A stretch of DNA of 8,041 nt from Acidobacteriaceae bacterium (GTDB taxonomy: Bacteria; Acidobacteriota; Terriglobia; Terriglobales; Acidobacteriaceae), in assembly GCA_030042915.1 (NCBI GenBank), contig JASHYS010000318.1:1-8041 (forward strand), written 5' to 3'. Within the stretch, counting starts at the first letter, position 1. Each line of letters begins with the position of its first letter. Made by a program: the position numbers and the translations under genes. A model generated the notes under the pieces. The model was not told where the DNA came from and ran no database searches. It saw nothing but the letters and a program-made list of their open reading frames with translations. This document shows positions 1-5,667 of the stretch, piece by piece.

Positions 1-108
1 CCGTCTTGACCGGAGTCTATCAAATCCCGAGCACGTCGAAAATTTCCCGGATGAATCAGCGATGCGCACGAGGGGTCGCCTATCCGGAACGGCGCCGCCT
101 CCTGGAGT

Positions 109-136
109 TTGTTCAACTCAATTGAATTGTTAGAAT
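109..136 (+). promoter_or_regulatory. Candidate sigma-70 type promoter for mqnC
   Basis: A -10-like hexamer TAGAAT (131-136, five of six consensus bases) follows a weak -35-like TTGTTC (109-114, three of six) with a 16-base spacer. The spacer contains the A+T-rich palindrome TCAATTGA. Transcription from this -10 would begin about 6 to 7 bases downstream, at or next to the ATG of mqnC at 143. No Shine-Dalgarno sequence lies between, so the message might be leaderless. The -10 match and local A+T richness are visible; promoter function and the start point are inferred. Confidence 0.4.
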
Positions 137-142
137 CAATGT

Positions 143-1204
143 ATGCCCATCACGCGCCGGCAGGCACTCGATTATTTCCAATCCCCCGATCTGATCGGGC
201 TGGGTTTTGAGGCCGATGCCGTGCGCCGCCGGCTGCATCCCGAGGGCGTGGTCACCTACATCATCGATCGCAACATCAACTACACCAACTTCTGCACCGA
301 GTACTGCACCTTCTGCGCCTTCTACCGGCCGCTTCCCCGGGCCGGCAAGCACGATCCGCGTTCCGATGAGGGCTACATCCTCGATCTCGAGACCATCTAC
401 GCGAAAATTGCCGAGACGCTCGAGATGGGCGGCACCGGCGTGTTGATGCAGGGCGGCATCCATCCCGATCTCAAGATCGACTGGTTCGAGCGCCTGTTTC
501 GCGGCATCAAGCAGCGCTTTCCGCAAATCTGGCTGCATTGCCTGTCGGCGTCTGAAGTGCTTGCCATTGCGGAATACTCCGGCCTCGACCTGCGCACCAC
601 CATCGCGCGCCTGCGCGACGCGGGCCTCGATTCCATCCCCGGCGGCGGCGCCGAGATTCTCGACGACGAGGTGCGGCATCGCATCGCGCGCCTCAAGTGC
701 GACACCCAGGACTGGGTCAGCGTGCATCGCACGGCGCATCAACTCGGCATGCGCACCACCGCCACCATGATGTTCGGCGTGGGCGAAAGCTTCGACCAGC
801 GCGTCAACCACTTCGAAGTCGTCCGCCGCCTGCAGGAAGAAACCGGCGGCTTCACAGCCTTCATCCCCTGGAGCTTCCAGCCTAGACACACCGCGCTCGG
901 CGGCCGCGGCTGGGACGAAGCCACCAGCGTTGAGTATCTGAAAGTCCTCGCCATCTCGCGGCTCTATCTCGACAACATCGAAAACGTGCAGGCCAGCTGG
1001 GTCACGCAGGGATTGAAGGTGCTCGAGCTCGGCCTTCACTTCGGCGGCAACGACGTGGGCTCGGTCATGCTCGAAGAAAACGTGGTGCGCGCTGCAGGCA
1101 CATCGAACTGCACCACGGAAGAAGAATTGCGCCGCATCATCCGCGACGCCGGCTTCAAGCCCGTGCAGCGTGACACGCTCTACCGGACGATGTTCCTGAA
1201 TTGA
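143..1204 (+). CDS. mqnC: Cyclic dehypoxanthine futalosine synthase (MqnC), radical SAM
   Basis: This is a radical S-adenosylmethionine enzyme of the futalosine route to menaquinone. It cyclises dehypoxanthine futalosine to the cyclic spiro intermediate in the cytoplasm. The protein has 353 residues, the usual length. The [4Fe-4S]-binding CX3CX2C motif is at C51, C55 and C58, directly after DRNINYTN, a context typical of MqnC rather than the related aminofutalosine synthase MqnE. QGGIHPDL (103-110) and IPGGGAEIL (165-173) are further family signatures in the barrel strands. The ATG at 143 is preferred because the N-terminus begins just before the conserved helix; an ATG at 139 is out of frame. 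No Shine-Dalgarno is evident, and a promoter sits right upstream. No other mqn gene is in the window, so it appears to be a stand-alone unit. Its stop is 15 bases from that of the convergent gene. Family assignment is confident; the exact reaction rests on homology. Confidence 0.95.
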   Translation: MPITRRQALDYFQSPDLIGLGFEADAVRRRLHPEGVVTYIIDRNINYTNFCTEYCTFCAFYRPLPRAGKHDPRSDEGYILDLETIYAKIAETLEMGGTGVLMQGGIHPDLKIDWFERLFRGIKQRFPQIWLHCLSASEVLAIAEYSGLDLRTTIARLRDAGLDSIPGGGAEILDDEVRHRIARLKCDTQDWVSVHRTAHQLGMRTTATMMFGVGESFDQRVNHFEVVRRLQEETGGFTAFIPWSFQPRHTALGGRGWDEATSVEYLKVLAISRLYLDNIENVQASWVTQGLKVLELGLHFGGNDVGSVMLEENVVRAAGTSNCTTEEELRRIIRDAGFKPVQRDTLYRTMFLN

Positions 1205-1219
1205 GTCTGGCCGCTCGCC

Positions 1220-1738
1220 CTACGCTCCCGGCGTCTTGCCCTGCTCGAGTGCCTTGGCGTCGTCGAGGTGTTTCTCGAGAGTAACAAGCGTATCTTCCGC
1301 GTAAGACCGGATCGCGGGATCTTGCGCGTCACGCGCTTCCTTCTTGTAGATGGCGAGCGCATCGGTATGTCCGGCAACCATGTCGTGAATGTACGTATGA
1401 TCGAACGCCTTCCCCTTCAGCGCGTGCAACGGCCCGATCAGCGACTTGTTGTGCTTCTCGTCGATAGCGGCGGGTACGGTCAGCCCGGCCTGCGAAGCCA
1501 GGCCTTGCAGCTTCTGATAGTCCTGCGAATGATCGTTAGCCAGCATCAGGCCATAATCCTTCACCGTTTGCGACGAACCCGCATCTTGCGCGAGGTTGCC
1601 CAGATTCGCTTCCACCATGTCGGTTTGCGCAGCAAGATCCAGGAATTGCTGGTCACTCATCGGCGCCGGCGCCTTCTGCGCCAGTGATGCAAGCGAGCAG
1701 AGAGCAAGACAGCAGATCGTTGACAAAGCGAGTTTCAT
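1220..1738 (-). CDS. Exported DUF4142 family protein (ferritin-like helical)
   Basis: This is a 172-residue protein with an N-terminal Sec signal peptide (about residues 1-20, hydrophobic LALSTICCLALCSLASLA, likely cleavage after A20) followed by an all-helical domain (about 29-163). The pattern FLDLAAQTDMVEANLG, then VKDYGLMLANDHS, then FDHTYIHDMVAGH and a final EKH matches DUF4142, whose members are predicted four-helix bundles resembling ferritin. Its E, D and H residues resemble metal-binding positions, but no function is established for the family. It is probably periplasmic. An in-frame ATG nine bases upstream (1745-1747) would give 175 residues, but the strong GAGGAG (1748-1753) abuts it with no spacing and lies nine bases from the ATG at 1736-1738, so I use the latter. 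It lies 87 bases downstream of the transporter gene on the same strand and might be read through from it. There is no lipobox. Confidence 0.88.
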   Translation of the reverse strand: MKLALSTICCLALCSLASLAQKAPAPMSDQQFLDLAAQTDMVEANLGNLAQDAGSSQTVKDYGLMLANDHSQDYQKLQGLASQAGLTVPAAIDEKHNKSLIGPLHALKGKAFDHTYIHDMVAGHTDALAIYKKEARDAQDPAIRSYAEDTLVTLEKHLDDAKALEQGKTPGA

Positions 1739-1747
1739 TTTGTTCAT

Positions 1748-1753
1748 CTCCTC
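1748..1753 (-). promoter_or_regulatory. Ribosome binding site deciding the DUF4142 start
   Basis: The minus strand reads AGAGGAG immediately followed by ATG AAC AAA ATG. Zero spacing to the first ATG is too short for initiation, while nine bases to the second is workable. This favours the shorter protein beginning MKLALS, which also has a compact signal peptide n-region. Confidence 0.65.
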
Positions 1754-1825
1754 TGAATCGGGTTAGATGCAGAGGATAAAGACGCGTGTAGAATCTGCGG
1801 TTTCGGCGCGCCCATCCGTTCTCGA

Positions 1826-3034
1826 TCACGCAGCTTTCGCCTGCGGCGGGCGCAGCACCAGCGGCACAAAAGTCGCGGCCGCCAGGATGCACGCGATGGC
1901 GCGTAATCCTGCAGCATACGATCCACTGGCTTCCCGCATGTGGGCCATCAGCAACGGACCCAGCGCGCTCGCGCATCCCCACGCAGTTAATATCAGCCCG
2001 TAAATCGCCCCCACGTGGCGCGGCCCGAAATAGTCGGCCAGAATCGCCGGCATGGTTCCCACGCTGCCGCCGTAGCACGAGAGCGTGACAAACGTGGCCA
2101 GTGTCAGGGCGCTTGCCGGCGCCAGTCCGGGCATGACCCACAGAAGCGCCGCCTGCAACAGGCAGATCAGCACGAAAGTCCATCGCCGCGTGAGCGTGTC
2201 GGAAGCCGCGGCCCACGCCACGCGGCCTGCGGCGTTGCCGATGCCGGCCACGCCCACCATCACTCCCGCATCCATTGCGCTCACGTGGGCAATCTCGCGA
2301 AAGATGGGCGCCTCCTGCGAGATGATCGCGACTCCCGCCGACAGGTCGAGAAAATACAGCAGCCACAGCGCCCACCACTGCCAGGTCCCGAGGGCTTCGA
2401 GCAAAGTATAGTCAGCTGTCGGCTGCGCTGCCTGCGCGGCGCCTGGCGCCCAGCCCGGTGGCTGCCATCCCACCGGTGGATCGCGCATGAACAGCCCCGT
2501 AGCCACCGTGACAACAAAATACGCAATGCCGAGAGTTGCGAAGGTCGCCAGCACTCCCACGCTCGCGATCAGCCGCGTTGCGATCGGCGCTGTCGCCAGC
2601 GCGCCCGCGCCAAACCCGCACACAGCGATGCCGATGATCAGCCCTCTGCGATCGGGGAACCATCTCACCAGCACCACCACCGGCACGATAAAGGCCAGCC
2701 CCAGCCCCGCGCCTCCAATCACGCCATACGAGAGATAGAGCCACCAGAGTTTGTTTGCGCTCAAACTGGCCAGAAACACGCCCAGCCCGTACAGTGACCC
2801 GCCTGCCACAGCCACAACGCGCGGCCCCGATCGGTTCAACCACAACCCTCCGGCCATCGCCGTGAGACCAACTACGGCAACGCAGATAGTGAAGGTAAGC
2901 GTCACTTGCGAGATGGACCAGCCAAAGCGCTCAGAAAGAGGGGTGCGGAAGACGCTCCAGGCATACACGCCGCCCAGCGTCACCTGCATCAGGAAGCCGG
3001 CCGCGGCAATTCCCCAGCGCACTCTGTTCAGCAT
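1826..3034 (-). CDS. Major facilitator superfamily transporter, OFA (oxalate/formate antiporter-like) type
   Basis: This is a 402-residue inner-membrane carrier with about 12 transmembrane helices: roughly 8-28, 43-63, 73-92, 97-122, 130-155, 160-182, 219-239, 257-275, 287-303, 309-330, 341-363 and 374-395. A hydrophilic central loop with a Pro/Gly/Ala-rich stretch (about 186-210) lies between helices 6 and 7. The opening segment (GGVYAWSVFRTPL, FGWSISQV, FTI) and the segment RWFPDRRGL(I)IGI at 124-136 are characteristic of the OFA family that includes OxlT and YhjX. A degenerate MFS motif A (GGLWLNRSGPRV) is at 62-73. OFA members exchange small carboxylates, but the substrate cannot be read here. 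The longest frame begins at 3091. A clear GGAGG (3042-3046) seven bases before the ATG at 3032-3034 supports the shorter start, which removes a charged, non-conserved 19-residue extension. The aldo/keto reductase gene is divergent, 222 bases away. Family confident, substrate unknown. Confidence 0.9.
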   Translation of the reverse strand: MLNRVRWGIAAAGFLMQVTLGGVYAWSVFRTPLSERFGWSISQVTLTFTICVAVVGLTAMAGGLWLNRSGPRVVAVAGGSLYGLGVFLASLSANKLWWLYLSYGVIGGAGLGLAFIVPVVVLVRWFPDRRGLIIGIAVCGFGAGALATAPIATRLIASVGVLATFATLGIAYFVVTVATGLFMRDPPVGWQPPGWAPGAAQAAQPTADYTLLEALGTWQWWALWLLYFLDLSAGVAIISQEAPIFREIAHVSAMDAGVMVGVAGIGNAAGRVAWAAASDTLTRRWTFVLICLLQAALLWVMPGLAPASALTLATFVTLSCYGGSVGTMPAILADYFGPRHVGAIYGLILTAWGCASALGPLLMAHMREASGSYAAGLRAIACILAAATFVPLVLRPPQAKAA

Positions 3035-3041
3035 GGGCCAA

Positions 3042-3046
3042 CCTCC
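3042..3046 (-). promoter_or_regulatory. Ribosome binding site deciding the transporter start
   Basis: GGAGG on the minus strand is followed by seven bases (TTGGCCC) and the ATG at 3032-3034. This is near-ideal spacing. The resulting N-terminus, MLNRVRWGIAAAG, begins right at the first membrane helix as in other OFA-type carriers. Confidence 0.75.
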
Positions 3047-3149
3047 AGGCATTTTTGAGCAACGATCGAGCCGCAGCATTCGCCCCATCACGCAACGGGA
3101 CGCGGCGAGAGCGGACCGGCTTGGGCCTCCCGCCTCGCGAACAGCAAGC

Positions 3150-3178
3150 TTGATTCAGGTGCAACTGAAGCCTATCAG
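3150..3178 (+). promoter_or_regulatory. Candidate promoter for the aldo/keto reductase, with embedded palindrome
   Basis: TTGATT (3150-3155, four of six matches to the -35 consensus) and TATCAG (3173-3178, four of six to the -10) are separated by exactly 17 bases. The spacer region holds the 16-bp near-palindrome TTCAGGTGCAACTGAA (3154-3169). In it seven of eight opposed base pairs are symmetric, so it could be an operator. Transcription would begin near 3185, about 70 bases before the reductase start. Both hexamers are imperfect, so the promoter call is tentative; the palindrome itself is plainly visible. Confidence 0.35.
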
Positions 3179-3187
3179 CCGGCAGGA

Positions 3188-3207
3188 AGCTGCGTCACTC
3201 CGCAGCT
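3188..3207 (+). other. Short hairpin in the reductase leader
   Basis: AGCTGCG (3188-3194) and CGCAGCT (3201-3207) form a perfect 7-bp inverted repeat around a 6-base loop. It would sit at the very 5' end of a transcript starting at the candidate promoter just upstream, where such a stem could stabilise the message. It could equally be a protein-binding dyad or chance in GC-rich DNA. Confidence 0.35.
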
Positions 3208-3256
3208 GCACACGGAATTCCGCGCCTGTCAGGGCCGCCGTGGCATCCTTTTACTT

Positions 3257-4234
3257 ATGAGCCAGACCTCCTCACTTTCCCTGCGCACCCTCGGCAACTC
3301 CGACATGCAACTGACGTCGATCGGCTTTGGCGCGTGGGCCATCGGCGGCGGCGACTGGCAATACGCCTGGGGCCCCCAGGACGACAACGATTCCATCGCC
3401 GCCATCCATCGCGCGCTCGATCTGGGCATCAACTGGATCGACACTGCGGCCGTTTACGGCCTCGGCCACTCTGAGAAAGTCGTCGGCCGCGCCGTCAAAT
3501 CCTCCACGCACAAGCCTTACATCTTTACCAAGTGCTCCATGCGCTGGCACGCTGACCGTACCATCTACAACTCTCTCAAGGCCGACTCGCTCGCCGAAGA
3601 AGTCGAAGCTTCGTTGCGGCGCCTGCGCGTGGAGACCATCGATCTCTACCAGATTCACTGGCCCAATCCCGACAGTGAGATTGAGGAGGGATGGACGGCG
3701 CTTGAGCGAATGCGCCGCCAGGGCAAACTGCGCTGGATTGGCGTCTCCAACTTCAACGTGGAGCAGATGAAGCGCGCCCTCAGGATCGCGCCCATCACCA
3801 GCCTTCAGCCCCCGTATTCCATGCTGCGCCGCGCAGTCGAGACCGAGATCCTTCCCTTCGCGCGAAGCCACGGCATCGGCGTCATCAATTACTCGCCCAT
3901 GGTATCGGGTTTGTTGACCGGCAAGATGACGCCACAGCGCGCGGCCGCGCTGCCGCTCGACGACTGGCGTCGCAGCAACAAAGAGTTCGCCGAGCCGCGC
4001 CTCAGCCGCAATATGCGCCTGGTGGAGCTGCTGCGCGAAATCGGCAGCGCCCATGGTGTCACGCCCGGCGTGGTGGCCGCAGCGTGGACGCTGCACAACC
4101 CCGCCATCACCGCCGCCATCGTGGGCGGACGCAGCGCCGCCCAGGTAGAAGAGATGGCGCCAGCCCTCAACTTCCGCCTCACCCAGGACGAGTACGACAG
4201 AATTGGGCAATTTCTGGCATCGATGCCGGCCTGA
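3257..4234 (+). CDS. Aldo/keto reductase (AKR11-like, NADPH-dependent)
   Basis: This is a 325-residue (beta/alpha)8-barrel oxidoreductase that uses NAD(P)H to reduce aldehydes or ketones, or the reverse, in the cytoplasm. The catalytic tetrad is intact: D62 and Y67 in the segment WIDTAAVYG, K92 in FTKC, and H134 in YQIHWPNPD. Downstream, WIGVSNF (160-166), NYSPMVSGLLTGK (211-223) and the C-terminal IVGGRSAAQVEE (288-299) are the usual strand ends and cofactor-binding segments. The overall pattern resembles bacterial AKR11 proteins (IolS/YhdN-like) more than AKR5 types, but the substrate cannot be inferred. The ATG at 3257 has no clear Shine-Dalgarno. It is kept because the N-terminal beta-hairpin LRTLGNSDMQLTSIGFG follows at the normal distance. 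It is transcribed away from the OFA-type carrier, and a hairpin terminator follows within 26 bases of the stop. Family very sure, substrate unknown. Confidence 0.94.
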   Translation: MSQTSSLSLRTLGNSDMQLTSIGFGAWAIGGGDWQYAWGPQDDNDSIAAIHRALDLGINWIDTAAVYGLGHSEKVVGRAVKSSTHKPYIFTKCSMRWHADRTIYNSLKADSLAEEVEASLRRLRVETIDLYQIHWPNPDSEIEEGWTALERMRRQGKLRWIGVSNFNVEQMKRALRIAPITSLQPPYSMLRRAVETEILPFARSHGIGVINYSPMVSGLLTGKMTPQRAAALPLDDWRRSNKEFAEPRLSRNMRLVELLREIGSAHGVTPGVVAAAWTLHNPAITAAIVGGRSAAQVEEMAPALNFRLTQDEYDRIGQFLASMPA

Positions 4235-4259
4235 GGGTCAGAAATTTCGCGCCACAAAC

Positions 4260-4287
4260 AACAACCCCGGCCGGAGCCGGGGTTGTT
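4260..4287. terminator. Bidirectional hairpin terminator
   Basis: AACAACCCCGGC (4260-4271) and GCCGGGGTTGTT (4276-4287) form a perfect 12-bp stem with loop CGGA. The 3' arm ends T-rich on the plus strand (TTGTTTG), and on the minus strand the tail reads TTGTTGTTTG. It lies between the stop of the aldo/keto reductase (4234) and the stop of the convergent membrane protein gene (4310), the expected place for a terminator serving both. The U-tracts are interrupted by G, so termination strength is uncertain. Confidence 0.85.
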
Positions 4288-4309
4288 TGCCGTGAAAGGA
4301 AAGCCAAAC

Positions 4310-4828
4310 TTACATTGCCGCTACAAAGTCGGGAACCATGACTGCGGCGTGCTGTTGCAGCAACTGCGTCATGCGCGCGGCCATGCCGGTATACATTGCG
4401 GCGGCGCGGAAAGCATTGATGCGAACGCCTTCGCTGGCCCGGTTGAACGCATACTGCCCAAGAGCCGCCAGCACGCAAACGCGAATTTGCAGCGCGTCGC
4501 TGTGAATGGTCTCAATCAGCAGGCGGTCTACAGCTTCACAATGTTTTGAGGCGAAGTTCGCCATTTCCTGCATGACGCGCGCATTTTGATACATCACCCA
4601 AAGGCCCTTGGGACCTTCCATGCGCTGCCATGCATCTTCAGGGGTGGCGCTCAAACCTTCCTGCCACAGGAAGTGATCGCTCAACTCGCGGGCGCTCCAC
4701 TCCGAGCGCAGCCGCGCCATCAAGGTCTCCCACGTTTGCGAATTGCGGCGCTGGACATTCCTGCGCCACCGCACCAGATAAAGTGCGATCGCAACCAAGG
4801 CGGAAATCTGGAGTACCTGCACTAGCAT
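4310..4828 (-). CDS. Hypothetical protein with one N-terminal transmembrane helix
   Basis: I do not recognise this 172-residue protein. It starts directly with a hydrophobic helix (about residues 2-19, LVQVLQISALVAIALYLV). The next segment is strongly basic (RWRRNVQRR, 20-28), so the helix is probably an uncleaved anchor with the remainder cytoplasmic by the positive-inside rule. The remainder looks entirely helical and Ala/Met/Gln-rich. The stretch about 98-130 (LLIETIH, LQIRVCVLAALGQYAF) loosely recalls HEAT or ARM packing, but no repeat can be demonstrated. A longer frame could begin at a TTG (4838-4840). The ATG at 4826-4828 is chosen because GGAG (4835-4838) stands six bases before it and overlaps the TTG alternative. 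It is a single-gene unit converging on the reductase, with a shared terminator beyond its stop. Good start signal, normal composition and a terminator make it a real gene; no function is proposed. Confidence 0.8.
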   Translation of the reverse strand: MLVQVLQISALVAIALYLVRWRRNVQRRNSQTWETLMARLRSEWSARELSDHFLWQEGLSATPEDAWQRMEGPKGLWVMYQNARVMQEMANFASKHCEAVDRLLIETIHSDALQIRVCVLAALGQYAFNRASEGVRINAFRAAAMYTGMAARMTQLLQQHAAVMVPDFVAAM

Positions 4829-4840
4829 CAGAGTCTCCAA

Positions 4841-5163
4841 AAAATCAGGCCATCGGAATTCGACTTCTTCTCACTCCGGGCCCGTCAGTCTTGCGTGTAC
4901 ATCATTATTTGTAGCAGAAAACAAGGCGTTTGGCGCGGGGAAAAGGGCCTCTAACATACCTCTTTTGTGGTATATGGAACTGCTCAGCCGGACACTGAAC
5001 GGAGGTAACCAACGAGAGCGTTTGTGGAAAAATCCCCACGAAAACGTCCCGGTTTTAGGGCCGCCGCAAGGCCGATCGGCCACTTTCTGGGGTTTCTCCT
5101 GTCCGGCTACCAGCCACCCCGGACCACGCAACTACAATAGAATGAGGAAGAAATTCGCCCCTC
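4841..5163. other. Divergent non-coding region upstream of ndk, dyad-rich
   Basis: No convincing gene is seen between the membrane protein start (4828) and ndk (5180). The region holds: a small inverted repeat ATACC/GGTAT (4956-4960 and 4969-4973) overlapping an extended -10-like TGGTATATG (4968-4976); an isolated GGAGGT (5001-5006) with no start codon at useful spacing; a perfect 12-bp palindrome GGCCGATCGGCC (5070-5081); and an outer stem pairing CCCCA plus GAAA (5034-5038, 5040-5043) with TTTC plus TGGGG (5084-5092), one bulged base. Promoters for both flanking genes must lie here. A structured transcript around 5030-5095 is possible but matches no RNA family I know. Confidence 0.45.
5133..5143 (+). 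promoter_or_regulatory. Candidate -10 region for ndk
   Basis: Two overlapping -10-like hexamers, TACAAT (5133-5138) and TAGAAT (5138-5143), each match five of six consensus bases. They lie about 40 bases before the ndk start, leaving room for a short leader with the Shine-Dalgarno. No good -35 hexamer is present at 16-18 bases upstream, so the call rests on the -10 alone. Confidence 0.4.
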
Positions 5164-5179
5164 AAGGAGCCAATTCCGA

Positions 5180-5596
5180 GTGCCCCAGCGCACCTTCAGC
5201 ATTATTAAGCCCGACGCCGTCCGCAATGGGTCGGCCGGCGCCATCCTGGCCCAGGTGGCCGGGGCCGGTTTCCGCATCGTCGCCATCAAAAAGCAGTCCA
5301 TCTCCAAGCGTGAAGCCGAGGGCTTTTACGCCGTACACCGGGAACGGCCGTTCTTCGACGCCCTCACCACCTTCATGTCGTCGGGGCCTCTTATTCTCAT
5401 GGTCCTCGAAAAGGAAAACGCCATTGCCGACCTGCGCACTCTGATGGGCGCCACCAATCCCGCCAACGCCGAACCGGGAACCATTCGCAAGAGGTTCGCA
5501 AGCTCAATTCAGGAGAACGCGATTCACGGCTCCGACGCCGTAGACACAGCGGCTTTCGAAATCGGCTACTGGTTCGCCGGCTACGAGCTCATTTAG
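5180..5596 (+). CDS. ndk: Nucleoside diphosphate kinase
   Basis: This cytoplasmic enzyme transfers the terminal phosphate from ATP to other (deoxy)nucleoside diphosphates by a ping-pong mechanism through a phosphohistidine. It has 138 residues, normal for bacterial Ndk. The phosphorylated histidine is H116 in NAIHGSD (113-119). K10 in the opening IIKPDAV (8-14), R103 in GTIRKRF and N113 are the expected nucleotide- and phosphate-contacting residues. Other fixed family segments are F(Y)AVHRERPFF (49-59) and [14 protein letters not shown] (90-103). The start is GTG at 5180, supported by AAGGAG (5164-5169) ten bases upstream and by the N-terminus [11 protein letters not shown] aligning with the family; no ATG is available. 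It is divergent from the membrane protein gene and followed on the same strand by the DinB-like gene after 71 bases containing a hairpin. The assignment is secure. Confidence 0.97.
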   Translation: MPQRTFSIIKPDAVRNGSAGAILAQVAGAGFRIVAIKKQSISKREAEGFYAVHRERPFFDALTTFMSSGPLILMVLEKENAIADLRTLMGATNPANAEPGTIRKRFASSIQENAIHGSDAVDTAAFEIGYWFAGYELI

Positions 5597-5610
5597 CACG
5601 AAAATGGGTG

Positions 5611-5639
5611 CCCCGGTCTCTCGCACCTGGAGACCTGGG
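5611..5639 (+). terminator. Hairpin after ndk, possible terminator or attenuator
   Basis: CCCCGGTCTC (5611-5620) pairs with GAGACCTGGG (5630-5639), nine of ten positions matched, around a 9-base loop. It starts 15 bases after the ndk stop. No run of T follows, so intrinsic termination is doubtful. It could instead stabilise the ndk message, attenuate transcription into the next gene, or be a copy of a dispersed intergenic palindrome. Confidence 0.45.
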
Positions 5640-5667
5640 AAACACGAACTCCGAAAGGCCAATCTCC

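Noticed and set aside
1..142. Open frames running from the left edge (for example one ending near 122 and one near 136) as the tail of an upstream gene
   Set aside because: They are about 40-45 codons, with no recognisable motif and no composition signal. A truncated gene end cannot be excluded but is not supported.
113..1039. 308-residue open frame antisense to mqnC
   Set aside because: The plus strand encodes a full, motif-complete MqnC. The antisense frame is a by-product of GC-rich third positions, with low-complexity Ala/Gly/Asp/Glu composition and no recognisable motif.
2015..2797. 260-residue plus-strand open frame opposite the transporter
   Set aside because: It is rich in Arg, His, Gln and Pro without hydrophobic core patterning. 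The opposite strand has a clear 12-helix carrier with a strong Shine-Dalgarno.
3272..4210. 312-residue open frame antisense to the aldo/keto reductase
   Set aside because: It is the mirror of a confident reductase gene with an intact catalytic tetrad. Its start is not supported by a ribosome binding site and its composition is typical of antisense frames in GC-rich DNA.
4871..5131. 86-residue minus-strand frame in the region upstream of ndk
   Set aside because: It lacks a ribosome binding site, spans the palindromes and candidate promoters, and shows no domain or hydrophobic pattern.
5024..5140. Possible 38-codon small gene starting GTG, ending just before the ndk leader
   Set aside because: The nearest ribosome binding site, GGAGGT at 5001, is 17 bases away. 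Third-position GC is about 60 percent, not clearly coding, and the frame runs through the palindromic elements. It is kept only as a remote possibility.
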